From Branchiostoma floridae (taxonomy: Eukaryota > Chordata > Leptocardii > Amphioxiformes > Branchiostomatidae), in assembly GCF_000003815.2 (NCBI RefSeq), contig NC_049985.1, positions 11,756,251 to 11,820,250 of the forward strand: a stretch of DNA of 64,000 nt. Direction: 5' to 3'. The notes beneath the pieces were generated by a model, which made no database searches, had not been told where the DNA came from, and worked only from the letters and a program-made list of their open reading frames with translations. The position numbers and the translations under genes are program-made. Shown one piece after another: positions 23,367-38,000 of the stretch (position 1 is the stretch's first letter; the number at the start of each line of letters is the position of its first letter).

Positions 23367-26300
23367 ATGGAGCCGGAAGAACCCAAAGTTGAGACGGACC
23401 GTAGTTGGAGGGACTTATGGGATACCTACCATCCCACCACGGACTCCATCCGGATCTACGTCCTGTCGCTGGGCGTGCTGGCCCTGGTGTGGCTGGTGGG
23501 GTACTGGGGCTTCAGCGTCACCTGGGTCATGCTGGGGCTCTTCATCTGGATGTGGCGCGAAAAGAAGATCAAGAAGAAGAACTACAAGATCCGCACGGCT
23601 CGCGGGGTGGCGCAGAACGAGCAGGCCACCATACTGTCCTGTGTACAAGATCTGCCGTCATGGGTACGAGAGTTTCGTGTTCTTGAGACAAGCCAAGCGG
23701 TCAATGATCATTTCATATCGAATTTTTTCGATGTCAAACTTATCTATTTGGCTCATATCAACAAATGCAAAATGACCAGGAAAATAGACGAGGAAAAAGC
23801 CTACATAAACTTTTTTTATTTTTTTTTTTATTTATTTGAACTTCACCATATGTGTTTACAAAATGGTAGGGAGGCAAAAACAGGTACTTTGTAACCTTTA
23901 CTAGTTGCCTCCCGTGCAACTAAATTATACAATAATAGAAAAATAATCATAATGATAACAAATAATAACAATTGTACAATCAAATAATAATGATTGTGTC
24001 AACGACAATAAAAGCAAATATACAATAATAACAAATATAAAGAAATAAATCATAGAAATAATGGTAAGATGAAATATGAAATATCTAGAAAGGTGTACAA
24101 CTGGGACACTGACAGTGTTTACCAATACATGAAAGCAGCTGTAAACTTTACCAATACATGAAAATTACATGTAAAAACTAAGTTGATGCAATGCTTCCAG
24201 AGTTTGCTTTGAATAACGGTAAGCTGGTTGTTTCAGGTTTACTTCCCAGATGTGGAGAAAGCAGAATGGCTAAACAAGGTAAGACTCAAAGATTTCAGAA
24301 TCTTAAAGGATCTTCTCTAGGATACAAGATGTTGGCAATTGCACTTGTACCATCAAGTTTTATACGAACACATTTTTTTCTGAAATACCACAAGTTATGT
24401 GTGAAATACCATTAGTTATATGATTGGTTTAGATGTGGGAGAAGGGATATAAAATCGTTTCTCTGATAATCTTGCAGATTTTGGCTCAAGTCTGGCCGAA
24501 TCTGGACCGTTACGTAGAGGAGACACTGCGCATGTCCGTGGAGCCGGCTGTACAGCAGGCGAACGAGATGCTGAGGTCATTCCAGTTCAGTAAGATCGAC
24601 CTGGGGGATGAGGTGGGTGGTTGCATTGAGCTATAAGGCCATGTTGATTTGATTATATGGGCGACATCCACACGCGCATCAATGTTCCGCCGTTTCCAAA
24701 AATAAAAAAAAATAAAGTTTTCAACTATACTGCAAAACGTACAAAGCAGCTGTAAAATGAGTTAACACATGCCGTAGATCCAAAAAGAAATATCGGAAAA
24801 AGCTTACTAATGTCATAGAATGTCTACAATTACGATATCTTGATTTTACAATGTTGCCTTTTTAAGTATATTATGACGTGAAAACAATTACGTGGCCTCT
24901 GCATTTGACAAGAAACGTATTGTTAAAGTTGTCAAAGTCACATCATCATCATCAACATCATGAGCTCACCGAAGTGACAGACACTTTTTAACATCACATT
25001 AACGTAAAACATGCTGGGAAACACTTAGATTCAATAACTAAACCTTGGATAATATACCATTCTCCAGCCACCTCGGGTAGCAGGTGTTCAAGTCTACACC
25101 GAGTATGTCAAGAAGAACGAAATCGTCATGGACATGGATCTCATGTAAGCACATTTTCTCCTTTATAGAGTAGGGTTAGATGTATGCTATGCATATAACA
25201 TACAAAAATGACTCAATTACCTTTCCTCAAAGTAGAACACAGTGATGGTCTCTCCGGAATATGTCATAAGGCCCGTTGTGCTTTAAGTCTCTGTTACCCT
25301 GTATGTTATATGTATAGATACACTTATCTGAAATCAAAATTCATAATGGACTTTTCATATTTCTATTGTGTTTTTGTAAGTGGCTTCAGTTTGAGCTGGA
25401 GTGATTTTGTTTATCAGTTACATACGAGTGAGGGACGACAGAGAAATTTAATAATTCTGTTCTACCTCAGGTACTCCGGAGACTGTGACATTCAAATTCG
25501 CATCAAGCGTTTCCTGGCTGGTGTCCAAGATCTACAGGTAAGTCTTATAAAATTTGTCCTCACCGCGTCCTTTCTTTTGACAAGTAAAAGAGCGCGTCAA
25601 AGATTTTGTTCCTTGACGTAACGTTAACGTGTCATACAAGCCTTCATAACTACTGCTCACAAGCATCTCCTAGCATAGTCACCTTTATCTCCCGCCGATG
25701 TGAAGTGGTCTTGCACAGAACCTTACGGTCGGAAGCAATTTCATTGCCATTGACGCACTTGACAATTCAAGAAACAAAGAACATAGAGATTATTTTCCGA
25801 CATTATTATAAACAGACTTTCAGATGTATACGGGCTGGAAAACGTTTCTTTCAGCAGCCAGTCTTCCGTGAAAGAAATTCGGGGTTTTGTTTCAGGTCCA
25901 GGGTACCGTCCGAGTAGTGATGAAACCGCTGATGAGTCAACATCCGCTGGTGGGAGGAATCACCGTGTTTTTCCTTAATAGACCGGTGAGAGACATTCGT
26001 TAGAAAATAGTATGTCAATAAAGCTACAACGTAATATTTTGCATAATATATGTAGTCAATAGGTCGGAATTTAAGTCAGCAAAGAGTGTTCAAGAAAACT
26101 ACTACATAGTGTATATACATATGCAGATAGGAATGTATTCTTATCTTATTGTGCTATTCTCTTTACTGTTTTGGGACTATCATCATCCATTAACACGTAC
26201 GCACCGATACCCACAGGATATCAACTTCAATCTCAGTAACATTGGAGAGGTGTTGAATTTTCCTGGCTTAAGGTAGGATTTTCTTCCATGTGGCAAAGGT

Positions 26301-29300
26301 CGTTCGCACTTGAGACTTCTTATCTAGCTACGAAAGAGCATGGTCACTAAAATCACACTTCTTTCATGTGCAAAGCAGTATGTGTGATAAACTCATGAGA
26401 GTTGTGGAGTTATAATCACTACCACTATATCAAGGTGACCACCAAGTTACCCACTAAATCGCTCATACAAATACTGATTTTTTAAACTCGGCGATTAAAG
26501 TGTTAATATAATTTCATTCAGTTCTCCCTTTGCTTTCATTTATGTTCACATTTTCAAGCTACGTCCATGCTAGATCAACATAATAACAAACTTTATCCAT
26601 ATTTTCAAGTTATTATTACTTCCATTGTTTACAATATGTCAAACAAAGGAATTCCTGCATTTACGACGAAACATTTTTATTTGGTCCCCCATGTTTGTCT
26701 ATAATCAACAGCTCCATGCTGAAGGGTGTTGTAGCTGACCAAGTAGCGGCGTTCATGGTCCTGCCGAACCGTTTCCCCATCCCTCTCGTACCGGACCTGG
26801 ACATCAGCAGGCTCAGGTATCCCATGCCTAAGGTAAGCTCAAAACAACAGTTTTCCGGATGACGTTTGCTTGTTATCGGTGTAAAAAGTAACCAGGGAAC
26901 TAGCAACACTTAACTACCATCTGCTTAACACTTGAGCCAAAGGCAACAAGCTGAAAAACTACTCCAGGACATTAACTGGTACTAACTCTTTGGTACACAC
27001 TGCCATTGCATGCACGCAAGAACTACTTATGAATAAATGGACATCTATCGTAGGCAATATACCCATGACGTGCAAACATAACATTCCAGTTTTGATCTAA
27101 TGATCTGTGTAATATATGCACTTTTTGTTTTTTAAACGTTATCAGAAGAGTCCCTCCTGATATATTTGTTCTGATGAACAGTCCGATGATGTTTTCAGGG
27201 AGTACTGCGTATCCAGTTGAAGGAGGCGAAACAATTGATGTCAGCTGATCCGGATTTCTTCACCAAGAAGGGCAAATCAGATCCTTACTGTACTCTACAT
27301 GGTAAGTGTCGATATAAAATGTATTTACTACGTCAACTGAAGTCGAAGGAAAAATCATAACTCACGAACTATTCGAAACTCAGATGACACGATTTGAATT
27401 ACTACCTATTATGAGTATAAGGTTATTATTATCTGCATGATGTTACTAGGGATAATCTATGAGTATAATATATGATTTATGTTTTTCAGTTGGAGCTCAG
27501 TTCTTCAAGAGTAAGGTAATTCAGAGGACACTGGACCCGAAGTGGAACCAGTATTTTGAGGTATGGGAAAATGAAAGTAGAATACTAGTAGAGCCTCTGG
27601 CTTTCCTAATGGTGTTCTATGACTGATATGTCAACGGTTGAAGTTTCTCCGTATCTATTGTTGTATTCCTATTCAAGCGCGGATATACATTAATGACATG
27701 TAATGGTCTCGTTACTCCAGGCTGTGGTGTACGAAGTGGAAGGACAGACTATGCAGGTCAACGTCTTTGATGAGGACCCCGGAGTTAAAGATGATCCTCT
27801 TGGAAAGTGAGTTTTTCACTATGCTTGTAGTTCATAACGAGTGAACCATCCTGGACATCAGCGGTAAACATCATTATTTACCACAAATTTCACTGTTGCT
27901 TTTTATCATTGCAGTGCAGCAGTGAGTATCGGACAAGTCGCCAAGGAAGGTTTCACGGATGTGGTAAGCTTGGGTTTACATTTGACGACTTTTCTGGGAA
28001 CCATTCTAAGGCCTGTTACTGCAACAGGAACGCGTGTCCTCCAACATTCCTACGTAAACTGGAGCTTAAAGGTAGAGATCACCAAGTCCTTCTATAGCTA
28101 TTTATGTGTTATTTATTTCTTCTTCAGTGGCTACCGCTGGAGGACGCCACGAGCGGACAAGTGCGCTTGCGGATGACTTGGCTTGGACTAAGTTCCCAAA
28201 GGGAGGCTCTGGAAAAGGTAAGGGCAGCATGGCACTAATAGAAAACTCCGGATCCGTAAGGTGTCTCAAGGAAGGTGGCAATAGATTTGTTTGATCGTTC
28301 TCATTTTATTAGGAAATCACTTTCAGTTTTAGTTGGTGCTATGCCTTTGTGTGTTTTTTGAATGTGTAGAACTAGCATGGTGGACATCATCAGCACATGA
28401 GCTAAAGTCTTGTATCCCTTTACCTTTCTCCTTCATATACTTGTGTTGATGACGGCATGTCGACCTGATCTGCACGCAAAATGACATCCTGGTGAGTTTT
28501 ATGTCACAGATCACACTTTTACATCACTGAGTAGCTCCAATGATAACCTTAAGAGGTGTTTATCTCCTGATGTCCGGCATGATATTGACTGTTTTCTTTC
28601 ACTATTGATTACTAGCAATGGATACGACGATTTCGTAGGGCACCATGTAAGATTAAATAAACATGGTGAGAAACATTATGGACGCTATCTCACGCATATA
28701 GTAGACAGAGACAGGCACACACATATTGAAGAGTGATTACCTCATATCAATTTACGACGGATATTTCTGCTTGCGTTGACAGATGTACACACAGATGGAA
28801 AACATGAAAAGAGTGACTGACATGGATGACATGTCGTCTGCTCTTCTCTTCGTTCGTGTGGATTCTGCATCCGGTCTGCCGGTGAGTCATTTACCTGCAC
28901 TCTATAACTGTAATTACTCTCTAGACATTTGCTACGTAACCGCTCTTTGCATCTAGAATTGATATTGGCTTCCTGCCAACCATTATACGGTAGTAGTAAT
29001 TGGTGATCAATGCTTTGTGTTGGATATTGGACTTTGTGTTGAACGCGCAATGTCAAATCTGTGTGTTTATCTTTCAGAGTAAGAAGAAGGTTGAGGACAT
29101 GAATACCTATGTGGAACTGACGATGGGGAAGAAGCACGAAAAGTCATGGGTGAGTTCGGTCACGTTGTATTCTGGTCAAGCAGCAACAAACGGTCACGTT
29201 TTGATGTATGTCTGGAATGTTTATTAGAGCGATAATGTGCATAACCCATCGATGTGAATAACCAAGTTCCTTTTTTTATCTCTCAATGTTAGATTCAATG

Positions 29301-32300
29301 GGGTACGGACAAACCAGTGTGGGGACAAGGGTTTACTTTTCTTGTGAAGGACCCTCACTCTGAAGAACTGCTGATTGAGGTACGGATTCCAGAGAATTAT
29401 AATTTCTTCCTTCTGTTCATGTACTGGATTGTGTAGTTACGAAGATTCTGCACAGTATCTACTAACCATGTACATGTAGGGTATAAAAAACAATGACCAA
29501 TTTTCGATACATTAAAGAATCTTTGGAGTCGCCCTCTCTCACAATATGAATGACTTATGAGTAACTCTCAACTTCGACAATCGTTCCTCAGATCAAGGAT
29601 GAGAAGTCCAAGAAGATGATGGGCAAGAAAATCGTTCCGGTGGCGACGGTGTTGGAGAAGATGAAGTCCAGTGATCCTGTCTTCCTAGAAGGCCCCAAAG
29701 GAGTCAAGATCGAGCTAAAAATGGAGCTGATTCTCCGGGTACAAAACTTCATATTCTAGCAACTTTGTTAGTCTGTAGTCGTACATTTGCTATCAACCTT
29801 TATCACCATTTGGTATACCTTGTTTTTAAGGGTTGCTTTCTAATGCCTCGGTATTTTTCTGGTCGAGAATGCACAATATGCATTTTTACCAGAAAAAGAA
29901 GAAATCAAACATTCCCATTGTTTTAGATTCTGTCCTCCGAAGTTGGAGAGGAGTCGTTGGAAGAGGAGGAGATTCCCCTGACGCCGACCCTGACCCCTCC
30001 CTCCACACCTGACGGCGGACCGCCCGGCAGCCCCCTGATGATCCCGGAGATCCGGCTGGCCAGCATCTCCGAGACGGAACTGTCCTCTACTCCGGAGTAG
30101 GTTACTCGTACCGACATACTCAATACTATCGACGAGTGTAGTAACAACAAATAAGAAATGTACGGTCACGATAAGGCTTAGGTCCTATTGGAAAAAGGGC
30201 CCTGCCGGGCAGTTCACGTGCTATATCCCAAGAGCGGCCTATCCCAGATTCATCCGAAACAGGGACGCAAACGGGACGTGTCCGGAATATCCCGAACACG
30301 TCCCAAGCCGTCAGAGGGATGGAGACGAGATTGGGTTACAACAGCACGGACTGTTTTTTGGCACTTTCGGGCGTGACACCCACGCGGCCCCGTGGGACAC
30401 CTTGAGGATCCCGGGGTATTTTGAGCCCGGTCTGACACCGGGTTGAATGTAAGTCTTAAAATGAACCCGGGACCCGGTAACAAATAGACACCGTTGGAAA
30501 CACCAAGGGTTACCCCTGGTATCCGGCTATCCACCGGGATAAATTTGTGACTTCGGTGCCCAGCCGGGGCTACATCGCTGACGGGCACCAATGTAATTAG
30601 GACCTAGGCCTTAGACGATTCAGTTTAAACATTTTAAAGGTTGATTAATCAGCCGCAAAGATTTCTGAAAAAGCGTTCAATTTATCTTGCCATTACCCTG
30701 TCAGTTCACCGGTTACACCAATGGCCAAGGGAGAAGCAGGTCAACTCCTGATGACGATCTACCATAGCCTGAACAGCAGCAAGGTGTTGGTCACCGTGCA
30801 TAAGGCCAGGTGAGGACGAACTATACATGAAACTTCTGTGGTCATCTCATGTCACTTACATTTGAGTGCGATTCGCGGGGACTCTTGTTAGGGACGCATA
30901 CAAAATGTAGCATCACGTTTAACGTGATCTTATAAGAACAACACAATATCATACATTGTTTTGGGTGCGTCTGTGTGTGTGCGCGCGTCTGTGTGTGCGA
31001 TTGTGTTTCTGGATCTTGGTAGACTGCATAACCTGCAAGTACCTCTTGATGGATTACCTTTTTGACAAGAAGCAATGGTCTCACAAAGGTGTTATCATCT
31101 ATGTTTTAGACATTTGGTAGTATGGTGTATCATAGGACAATTACTCGGGCACATTCGTCATATGTCAAAGTGACTGTCAATTTGTTTATCTTGTATTCTA
31201 AAGAACTGTATGACGTTTTTTCTTCCAGGAATCTCCTTCCACCGCGTGGATCAAAGATCTGTGACGCGTATGTGCGCATGCGCTTTTGCGCTGGTCAGAA
31301 GAAGTCAGAGATAAAGAAAACAGGCGTCGTCAAGCAGAACCTTAACCCTGCCTGGGATGAAACGTGAGCATTATGATCTGGTGACGTCTGCAAATCTGAA
31401 AATGGTTTCATTTTTGCAAAACTCAAAATGTGTGTTTCCAATGTATTACTACAGAATCGCTTCAGAAAGTGAAAACCTCTTCCCTCCAATAATGCAAAAT
31501 AAGACCACAAAACTAAATGAATTCACTGTACTACATGATAGTTACTGAACCTCCAAGCCCTGTCATGTTCATCAATTACAATAAGTTTATGACGGCAGGT
31601 TATTTGGGGGAGAGTTAGAGCTGAACTGTCTTGTGACAGAACAGATTGTCATATATCCTAGTTGACCGTGAGGTCTGTTACAGCCTTACTGATTGTTGTA
31701 CGAGAAATGTGACTGCATCTCTTAAGATGAAAGAAAATGTTTGACTAAAGTCATGTTGAAATCATAGACATCAGTTACCCTGATGACTATTACTCCATCA
31801 TTTATGTTCTGTACTGTAATCATGTATTACTCAGGCTCGGCTTTCCTGCCAGTCTTGCTGAGGCCAAGCAGGGTCGTCTGGAAGTGGCCGTGAAACACAA
31901 GAGGTCCCTACTGAAGAGCTTCCGTGGAACTGATGCCTGGTTCCTCGGAGAGGTGAGGTAGTTTTGATAGTTGGTTCAGATTACCATCACTGAATGTGAT
32001 ACATTTTGTACATGTGTCATGAGCCACAACTTACATGTGCATGCAGTACATCACTGCTGTATCATCACTCAAAACAGTTTCCATCAATAAATGATGTTGA
32101 GTGAAGTGGTCATGTACATTTTAAGTAACTTGCTCTCACTTCCTACTAACAATGCATACTGTCAATAAGTGAAACATTATTGTTTTTGTTTAGTCTAGAA
32201 ATAATCTGGTAAGCCTCACAAATAGGACAAGATGTAGAAATGCACAAAAACATAATCATTAAGTTCTTGTTCTTGTTCTGCTGCTCCAGGTGGAGGTGGA

Positions 32301-32919
32301 CCTTTCAAAAGTGGAGCGACTGGAGATTAAAGGCCAGCCTCAATGGTAGTGTCTGCATTTGGCATCTTTCTTCATCCAAACTTACGATGCTGGTTTTATA
32401 GCAACTGCATTAACACATGATCAATAACTTATTCAATCTTCACTTAATCTGATATTAGTTTAGAATACAAGTAAACTTCACATGCATGAGGAGAGGTAGG
32501 CAGATTTATGGGAATCTGGGAGATTACCTGTATGGAAAATGCACCACATGGGGGATATGGGAATCTCTCCCTGGGGAAGCAAGGGTTCCAGCACGGGAAT
32601 CTCTCCAAAGGTTCCCGGATGGGAATTTCACAACTCACACTGGACACTGTACCTACATTGTAGGTACATAAAATTTCCCGTCAACGCCGGAAGTTGCTGC
32701 TGGGAATCTCTCCAACTCCCGTAGCTCGGCTTACATGACGAGGAACGGAGCACAACCATGTAGGAACTCTCTCATTATGTGAACTGAACCACACAAACAT
32801 TTTCAGTATTGATCAGTATGGTTCTGTTATTCTCTAGGTTTGACCTGAAGAGGGATGCTGGAGCAAAGCTGTCCAGATATGCCTCCTTCATGAGCACAAG
32901 ATCGGGGGCGGAGTCGTAA
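23367..32919 (+). CDS. ESYT: Extended synaptotagmin (ER-plasma membrane tether)
   Basis: Twenty-three exons join in phase to 784 residues: 23367-23663, 24237-24278, 24478-24612, 25068-25144, 25471-25537, 25896-25985, 26217-26272, 26712-26832, 27199-27301, 27490-27560, 27721-27806, 27915-27963, 28128-28217, 28783-28881, 29078-29149, 29293-29379, 29592-29738, 29927-30096, 30705-30809, 31229-31363, 31835-31952, 32290-32345 and 32838-32919. Domains: hydrophobic membrane hairpin (28-63), SMP lipid-transfer domain (about 100-295; WLNKIL, LPNRFPIPL), C2A (296-430), C2B (445-565), Pro/Thr/Ser linker (575-635), C2C (635-765). Family knowledge: E-Syts anchor in the ER, bridge to plasma-membrane phosphoinositides through C2 domains and move lipids. 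C2A keeps the acidic calcium sites (GKSDPY, FDEDPGVKDDPLG). C2B has MNTYVEL where Asp is expected. The length is slightly below vertebrate E-Syt2/3. It probably represents the single invertebrate E-Syt rather than a specific vertebrate paralogue. Confidence 0.93.
30172..30613. mobile_element. GC-rich inverted-repeat element in an E-Syt intron
   Basis: A 442-bp segment bounded by near-perfect inverted termini TAAGGCTTAGGTCCTA and TAGGACCTAGGCCTTA. It is much richer in G+C than the surrounding intron and contains many cccg/cggg words. No open frame resembles a transposase, so it would be non-autonomous. A target duplication is not clear. Confidence 0.65.
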
Positions 32920-33416
32920 TGTGGACACTGCGGATGGACTCTCCTGCTATTGGAGAGCAGACTGACTAGGGGCACATAAGGTCTCAAGTCCTAGATTTGT
33001 GATCAAAAGTTGTGGGTGTTCTGAGATGGTTCACAAATGTACAGAATTCAGCTGTTTTAAGAGAAAAAAGGATATCAAATAGTCAGTTCTGTGAAAATTC
33101 TACAACAAAAACATCATATTACGAATGTGACTAAAAGATGACAGATGCGGAATACATGGCCCTATGACTATGGCATACCACAATGTGATAAGTAGTTTAT
33201 ACATGATATATGAAATAATGAAACAAATGGTTGTAAGATATTGATGTTGTGTTTCTAGCTGTTAAGATATTGTAAATTTGTAGTACCGAATAGTGGCAAC
33301 ATACAACGCAATCATTAGCTTATGTAAGAATCAGAGTAGTGATTTAAAAAGTTAGACAACATTTCATTACAGACTCTACCATTGGTCAGTCTTCCTGTCC
33401 TTAAGGAGAATATATC

Positions 33417-33735
33417 AAGTTATAAAAATCAATGTTGACAGGTCTGTGATTTTCAAATTTCGAATCCATCACAGAAAACAATACCAGTGGACTGAGCATA
33501 TCAAAACGATTCTTCCATAGTTGACATGAAAGTAATTCAGCACCAAGGACAGCATAAATATTAAGTTATTATAACCAATGTTGACAGGTCTGTGATCTTC
33601 AAATGCAATAATTTCAAATCAAATCTCACAGAAAGCAATACTAGTGGACTGAGTACATCAAAATGTTTCTTCTGTCCTTTATTTGGGACTAGTTGATAAG
33701 AAAGTAATTCAGCACCAAGGACAGAATATATTAAT
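33417..33735 (+). repeat. Tandem duplication carrying two RE1-like motifs
   Basis: Two units (about 33417-33562 and 33563-33735) share 'aatgttgacaggtctgtgat', 'agtggactgag' and 'gtaattcagcaccaaggaca'. Each contains an exact TTCAGCACCAAGGACAG (33536-33552 and 33708-33724). Unit 2 has an extra insertion of about 20 bases. Confidence 0.85.
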
Positions 33736-34822
33736 GGCCTTTGCAAGACCAATGAGATAAGCTGCAAGAGACCCCACAGCTACCATGCTGCTTAAATGAA
33801 CCTGAAAAAGTCAGACATACAGTTTTGCATGTCTACAATGTCATGTACAATGTTATGGTTAAGTTGCTGTTATTACAAAATGTACATGTACAGATCTAAA
33901 TTTACCTGGCAGCTTCCTGGTTTAACCATCCAGCTTGGTAAAATATTTGTCAGGCACAAAAACTTTATAGATAGCATATTGATGTGACTTCTGCATGAGC
34001 ATGTTTGTACAGTCACTGGATTCAGAAAAATGATCCTAGGTCACCCCTACTCTTCTCCATAAGTGCGTTCTTGGAAAATATCCCCCCTCCCCATTTTATG
34101 AATGGAATAGTCCTGTCTACATTCATTTCTCTCCAAATGTAATTATAGCCCATGAAGTCCTGGGGTAGAACAGGACTGCTCATCTATTTTCATCTGTGAG
34201 TACACTGATGGAGGAAGAAATATCGGTAAGAAAATAACAAGTAGGGGACAAACCGCTAGACATATAGGGGATGAGGCAGGAATCTAGTTTATTACAAAAA
34301 AAACACTTATTACATGTAGGGATGGTGAACTCGACAAACAATACACCCAACAGTTTTCATGTGAAATGCTTGGAAACAGAATGGATACAACAAAGTTTGC
34401 ATTAAGATCATCCATCAAGATCGGCCATGCAAGCAGCCAATGCTTACAAACATCATGGTGGAAATCACATAATATTCATTCAAGAGCTACTAGTACCTTG
34501 CATTAAGATTATAGATATTCATTTTTATGGCAAAAGTTTCAGAAAAACTATGAATCAAAGAAAGTGAAAAAATTCTGTGTACTTGTGAGTGTATTAGTCT
34601 ATGAAAACTCATTTCAGTGCCATTTCTTCAATTTGTAACTACAAGAGTTTTAGCTATGTACATGTAGCTACAAACCATAAACATCCTCTGAAACCCCCTT
34701 TCCACAATACAGGGATAACTCAGCGAGTTGGGTTTTTCCTTTCATATTTTGAAATATGACATAATATGTAGATATATGATTTCAAAGAAAACACAGCAAA
34801 AACATTTAAAAATTTTTTTTTT

Positions 34823-35018
34823 TTAATCTACATTCATGACGTTCATGGAAAAATCTTTCAAACCCTTGTCCCAGGCTCTAGTGTAAGAAGCACCATATTT
34901 GGACATGACAGGTGCATATCTATCAGCAAGTCCAGAATGTGTGCCTGGACTGAAATATGTGAGCTTGAGCCTGGATGCCTGTAGGGTTTCCCAGATCAAA
35001 TGCCCAACCACTGGGGAC
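34823..35018 (-). pseudogene. Possible orphan terminal exon (unrecognised)
   Basis: After an acceptor-like TGTATGCAG at 35019, one frame reads SPVVGHLIWETLQASRLK and ends KDFSMNVMNVD with TAA at 34823. The composition looks protein-like and the frame is open to a natural stop. I found no matching upstream exon on the minus strand before the TRIM gene, so it may be a gene fragment, a lone exon of an unresolved gene, or chance. Confidence 0.25.
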
Positions 35019-38000
35019 CTGCATACATGAATATGTAACAAGTACATGTAGACTATTACAGCATCTGTTCTGCCTGGGTGGAGCCCCACCAGAATACAAT
35101 ACAAGCTGAGTCTGGACAGCCACAAAATCACTGAGCCCCAATTTTCAACTGTGCCCCAGTGTTCAACTGTGCCCCAATTTTTCAACTGAGCCCCAATTTT
35201 CAGGAGCTTGCCAATTGAGGTCCCTGTGGTAATTGTGAATTAAGATATTCAAACCCACATTGACAGTTCTGAATGCGTATTATTACTTTTATGATTTAAA
35301 TTTCAGTGTAAAATAAAAATGAGTTAAAGTGGTGAGTTGCATAGTGCACATGGCTGAGAATTTTCCATCGATTTGATTTTTTACTTATTTAAGGGTCTAA
35401 AAATTTCAAATGCTCGATGCTTGATTTATGAGTGGATAGTAATTTTTGGGGCACCCCTAGAGAGACACCCCAGCATTAGTGACTCTCCCCCATGAGGGAA
35501 GGTCTAGAGATAAGAGCAGCATGTTGGATGGCTTCCAGATCCTTGCCAGTCATGGGGTACAGCCTGATTAATTTGCATGGTCAGGTGACCAGGTCTGACC
35601 TCCATAGATGTAGGGTAGGCGTTGGCGGAGAGGCTGTCACACATACTGGGGAGGTACATGCTATACACATCTCAGGAAGATGACCAGCAGTCGCAAAAGG
35701 TAAATCACACCAGTTAACCTTCTTATATCTCATATTTGTCAAGGGATATTTATATGGTTACTGTGTAATTCTACACCACATGTATCAAACATTGGGATTT
35801 GTTGCACGGCGGGTTTAAATGTAAATGATAGTGCCGGTATGATGGCAGTCTCGTATCCACGTTATCTGCCACTGTATGATGATACATGTTGAACCTTGAA
35901 TCTTAATTTCACAGATTCTTCATTTCCCTTTTCAACCATTAACATTTCTATATAATATGTTACTATACATATGTAAAATAATCAATAGCTATATATGATA
36001 TCATACAGCACCATTTGCAGCTTAGCATCTTCAATACATTTTCTCATATAGTTAGATGATGTGAATCGGAATAATAATACCCTTCCTTTGAAACAGGAAA
36101 AGCCTTAGATTTAAAGGGAAATAGAATGGGAAGGGGGAAGGATATCATTTGTCTGTTTTGCAACATGATACATGGGCCCTTAGCTCAGCCTTCAATGTGG
36201 AATTTGAGAACCAACATGTTGTTCATTACAGGCTGTATGCAAACAAACACATCGTATAGCATGGTGGGGGAGGGGGGCACATTCTGTCCGACAATATATA
36301 ATACATTGTGTCTGCATGCATGATACCATCACATTAATTTTGCAGAAAGGTCAATTAGTGGAGGCAAAGTATGTGAAATGCAAGCTAAGCATATTTCTCT
36401 CAGCAATGCTCAGCTGACTATTCGATATATCATGACCTCTACAAATTGACAGAATGACCATACCTAAAAAAATGTGTATTAGCTACCAGCATTTGTAACA
36501 TATAGCATATATGACAGTTATGATACAGTCGCAGTGGTGTCTACCATGTGGCGTTCTCTTCCAATTTTGCCCTTTCAGTAGACTCCATTAGGGTCAGCAG
36601 TCATCACTGCATGTCTCTGCTAATCCATTCAGTCCCCCATTGATCAAGAATATTAAACATGAGGTCATTCTCTTGTGTTATGAATTATTCATATTCATTG
36701 CCCCCCCCAAAATGCCACATATATGAGGGCATGATGAAACAATTCCAGTAGTCACTAATTCTGCAGATATGTCACTTTCAAACAATTGTGGAAGGCTAAT
36801 GTAATGATAAATGCTTATCCTATTGTTTAGTTGTTGACTTACAGGAGACAATTGTCTAATACTGTATTTTAACAGGTGTTTTATTTCTTACATCATACAA
36901 ATAATTCCTAATATCAGACATATTACCTTGTAATATTATCAATTTGAAGAGCAAAATATTTATCAGATTACTTTCCTATAGCTAAAAGACCAAAATCATA
37001 ATTCAACTATTGAACCTATACCTATACAAACAAATTGTTTATTCACATTGAATTCACAATCCGATGATGGTGGCAATTTATTCCAAACGTTTGTTGACCC
37101 AAACGTAGGGTTCCTTATTTAAAATACAACATCCAGTTGTAAGATTTGGTGACAGATGGGTCTATAATACCCTCCAGGTCGGAGTCCAAGTCTTTTGTGT
37201 CTCACTGCTTGTTGAAGAACAAAACATTCCAACATTTGAATTATAGCTCAATCCAAAGTGTGTTACATGCTTGGCCCAGTTTTGACCTTACCATCTGTAC
37301 TAACATACTCTTTCACTGCAAATATGCCAAAGCTAGAGCAGCTGCTATGTATCTTTGTGATAGTTTAGAGTGCTGACAATTATAAGTATTCAGATTTCTA
37401 CTTAGCATTCATTGAAATATTTTATCTACAAAATTGCTTTCATTTATATTCTTAAGAACGTAACATTATTTAACTATCTTGGATATCATCCAGTAAATAA
37501 CAAGCAAGATAACCCAATGTCAAGAGTATTTACAAGTCAATGTTGAACTTCACAGCACCCTCTAAGAACTGTTTGTACAGTAAACCAGACCTAGACCCCC
37601 CAGGGGTTCAGGTTGGGTGAACATCAATTTCATAGTGGTATGTTGGGTTTACAAAATACAAAGAGACTGTAGCTAAGCTAAAAGTAAACTTGTTTTGACA
37701 CTAACATTTTCAAGTGTCTATCCTGACAAACTGTTATCTGTTTGGCTGGACATTAGCTCCTTGAATTATAGATTTATCTGGCTAGAAGGTTATATATATA
37801 GGAAAACAATTTTCTTGTGATGCGACATAGACCATAATTAGCTGTCCAACATTCATTTACCTTTAGGCCAGCTGCTGGCAAAGGTAGGCTGGTACTTTTT
37901 TTCTGTGTGCAAATATAATAATTTTGCTACAGTTTGAATTATCAGAAATTTGTTACCATAATGCAATTCATCCTTTTCTATCAGGCTGAGCATTACTATG

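Noticed and set aside
23664-23894. E-Syt exon 1 reading through to 23894 as a 175-residue protein
   Set aside because: A donor at 23663 joins in phase to the conserved FPDVEKAEWLNK exon. The read-through tail is AT-rich and non-conserved.
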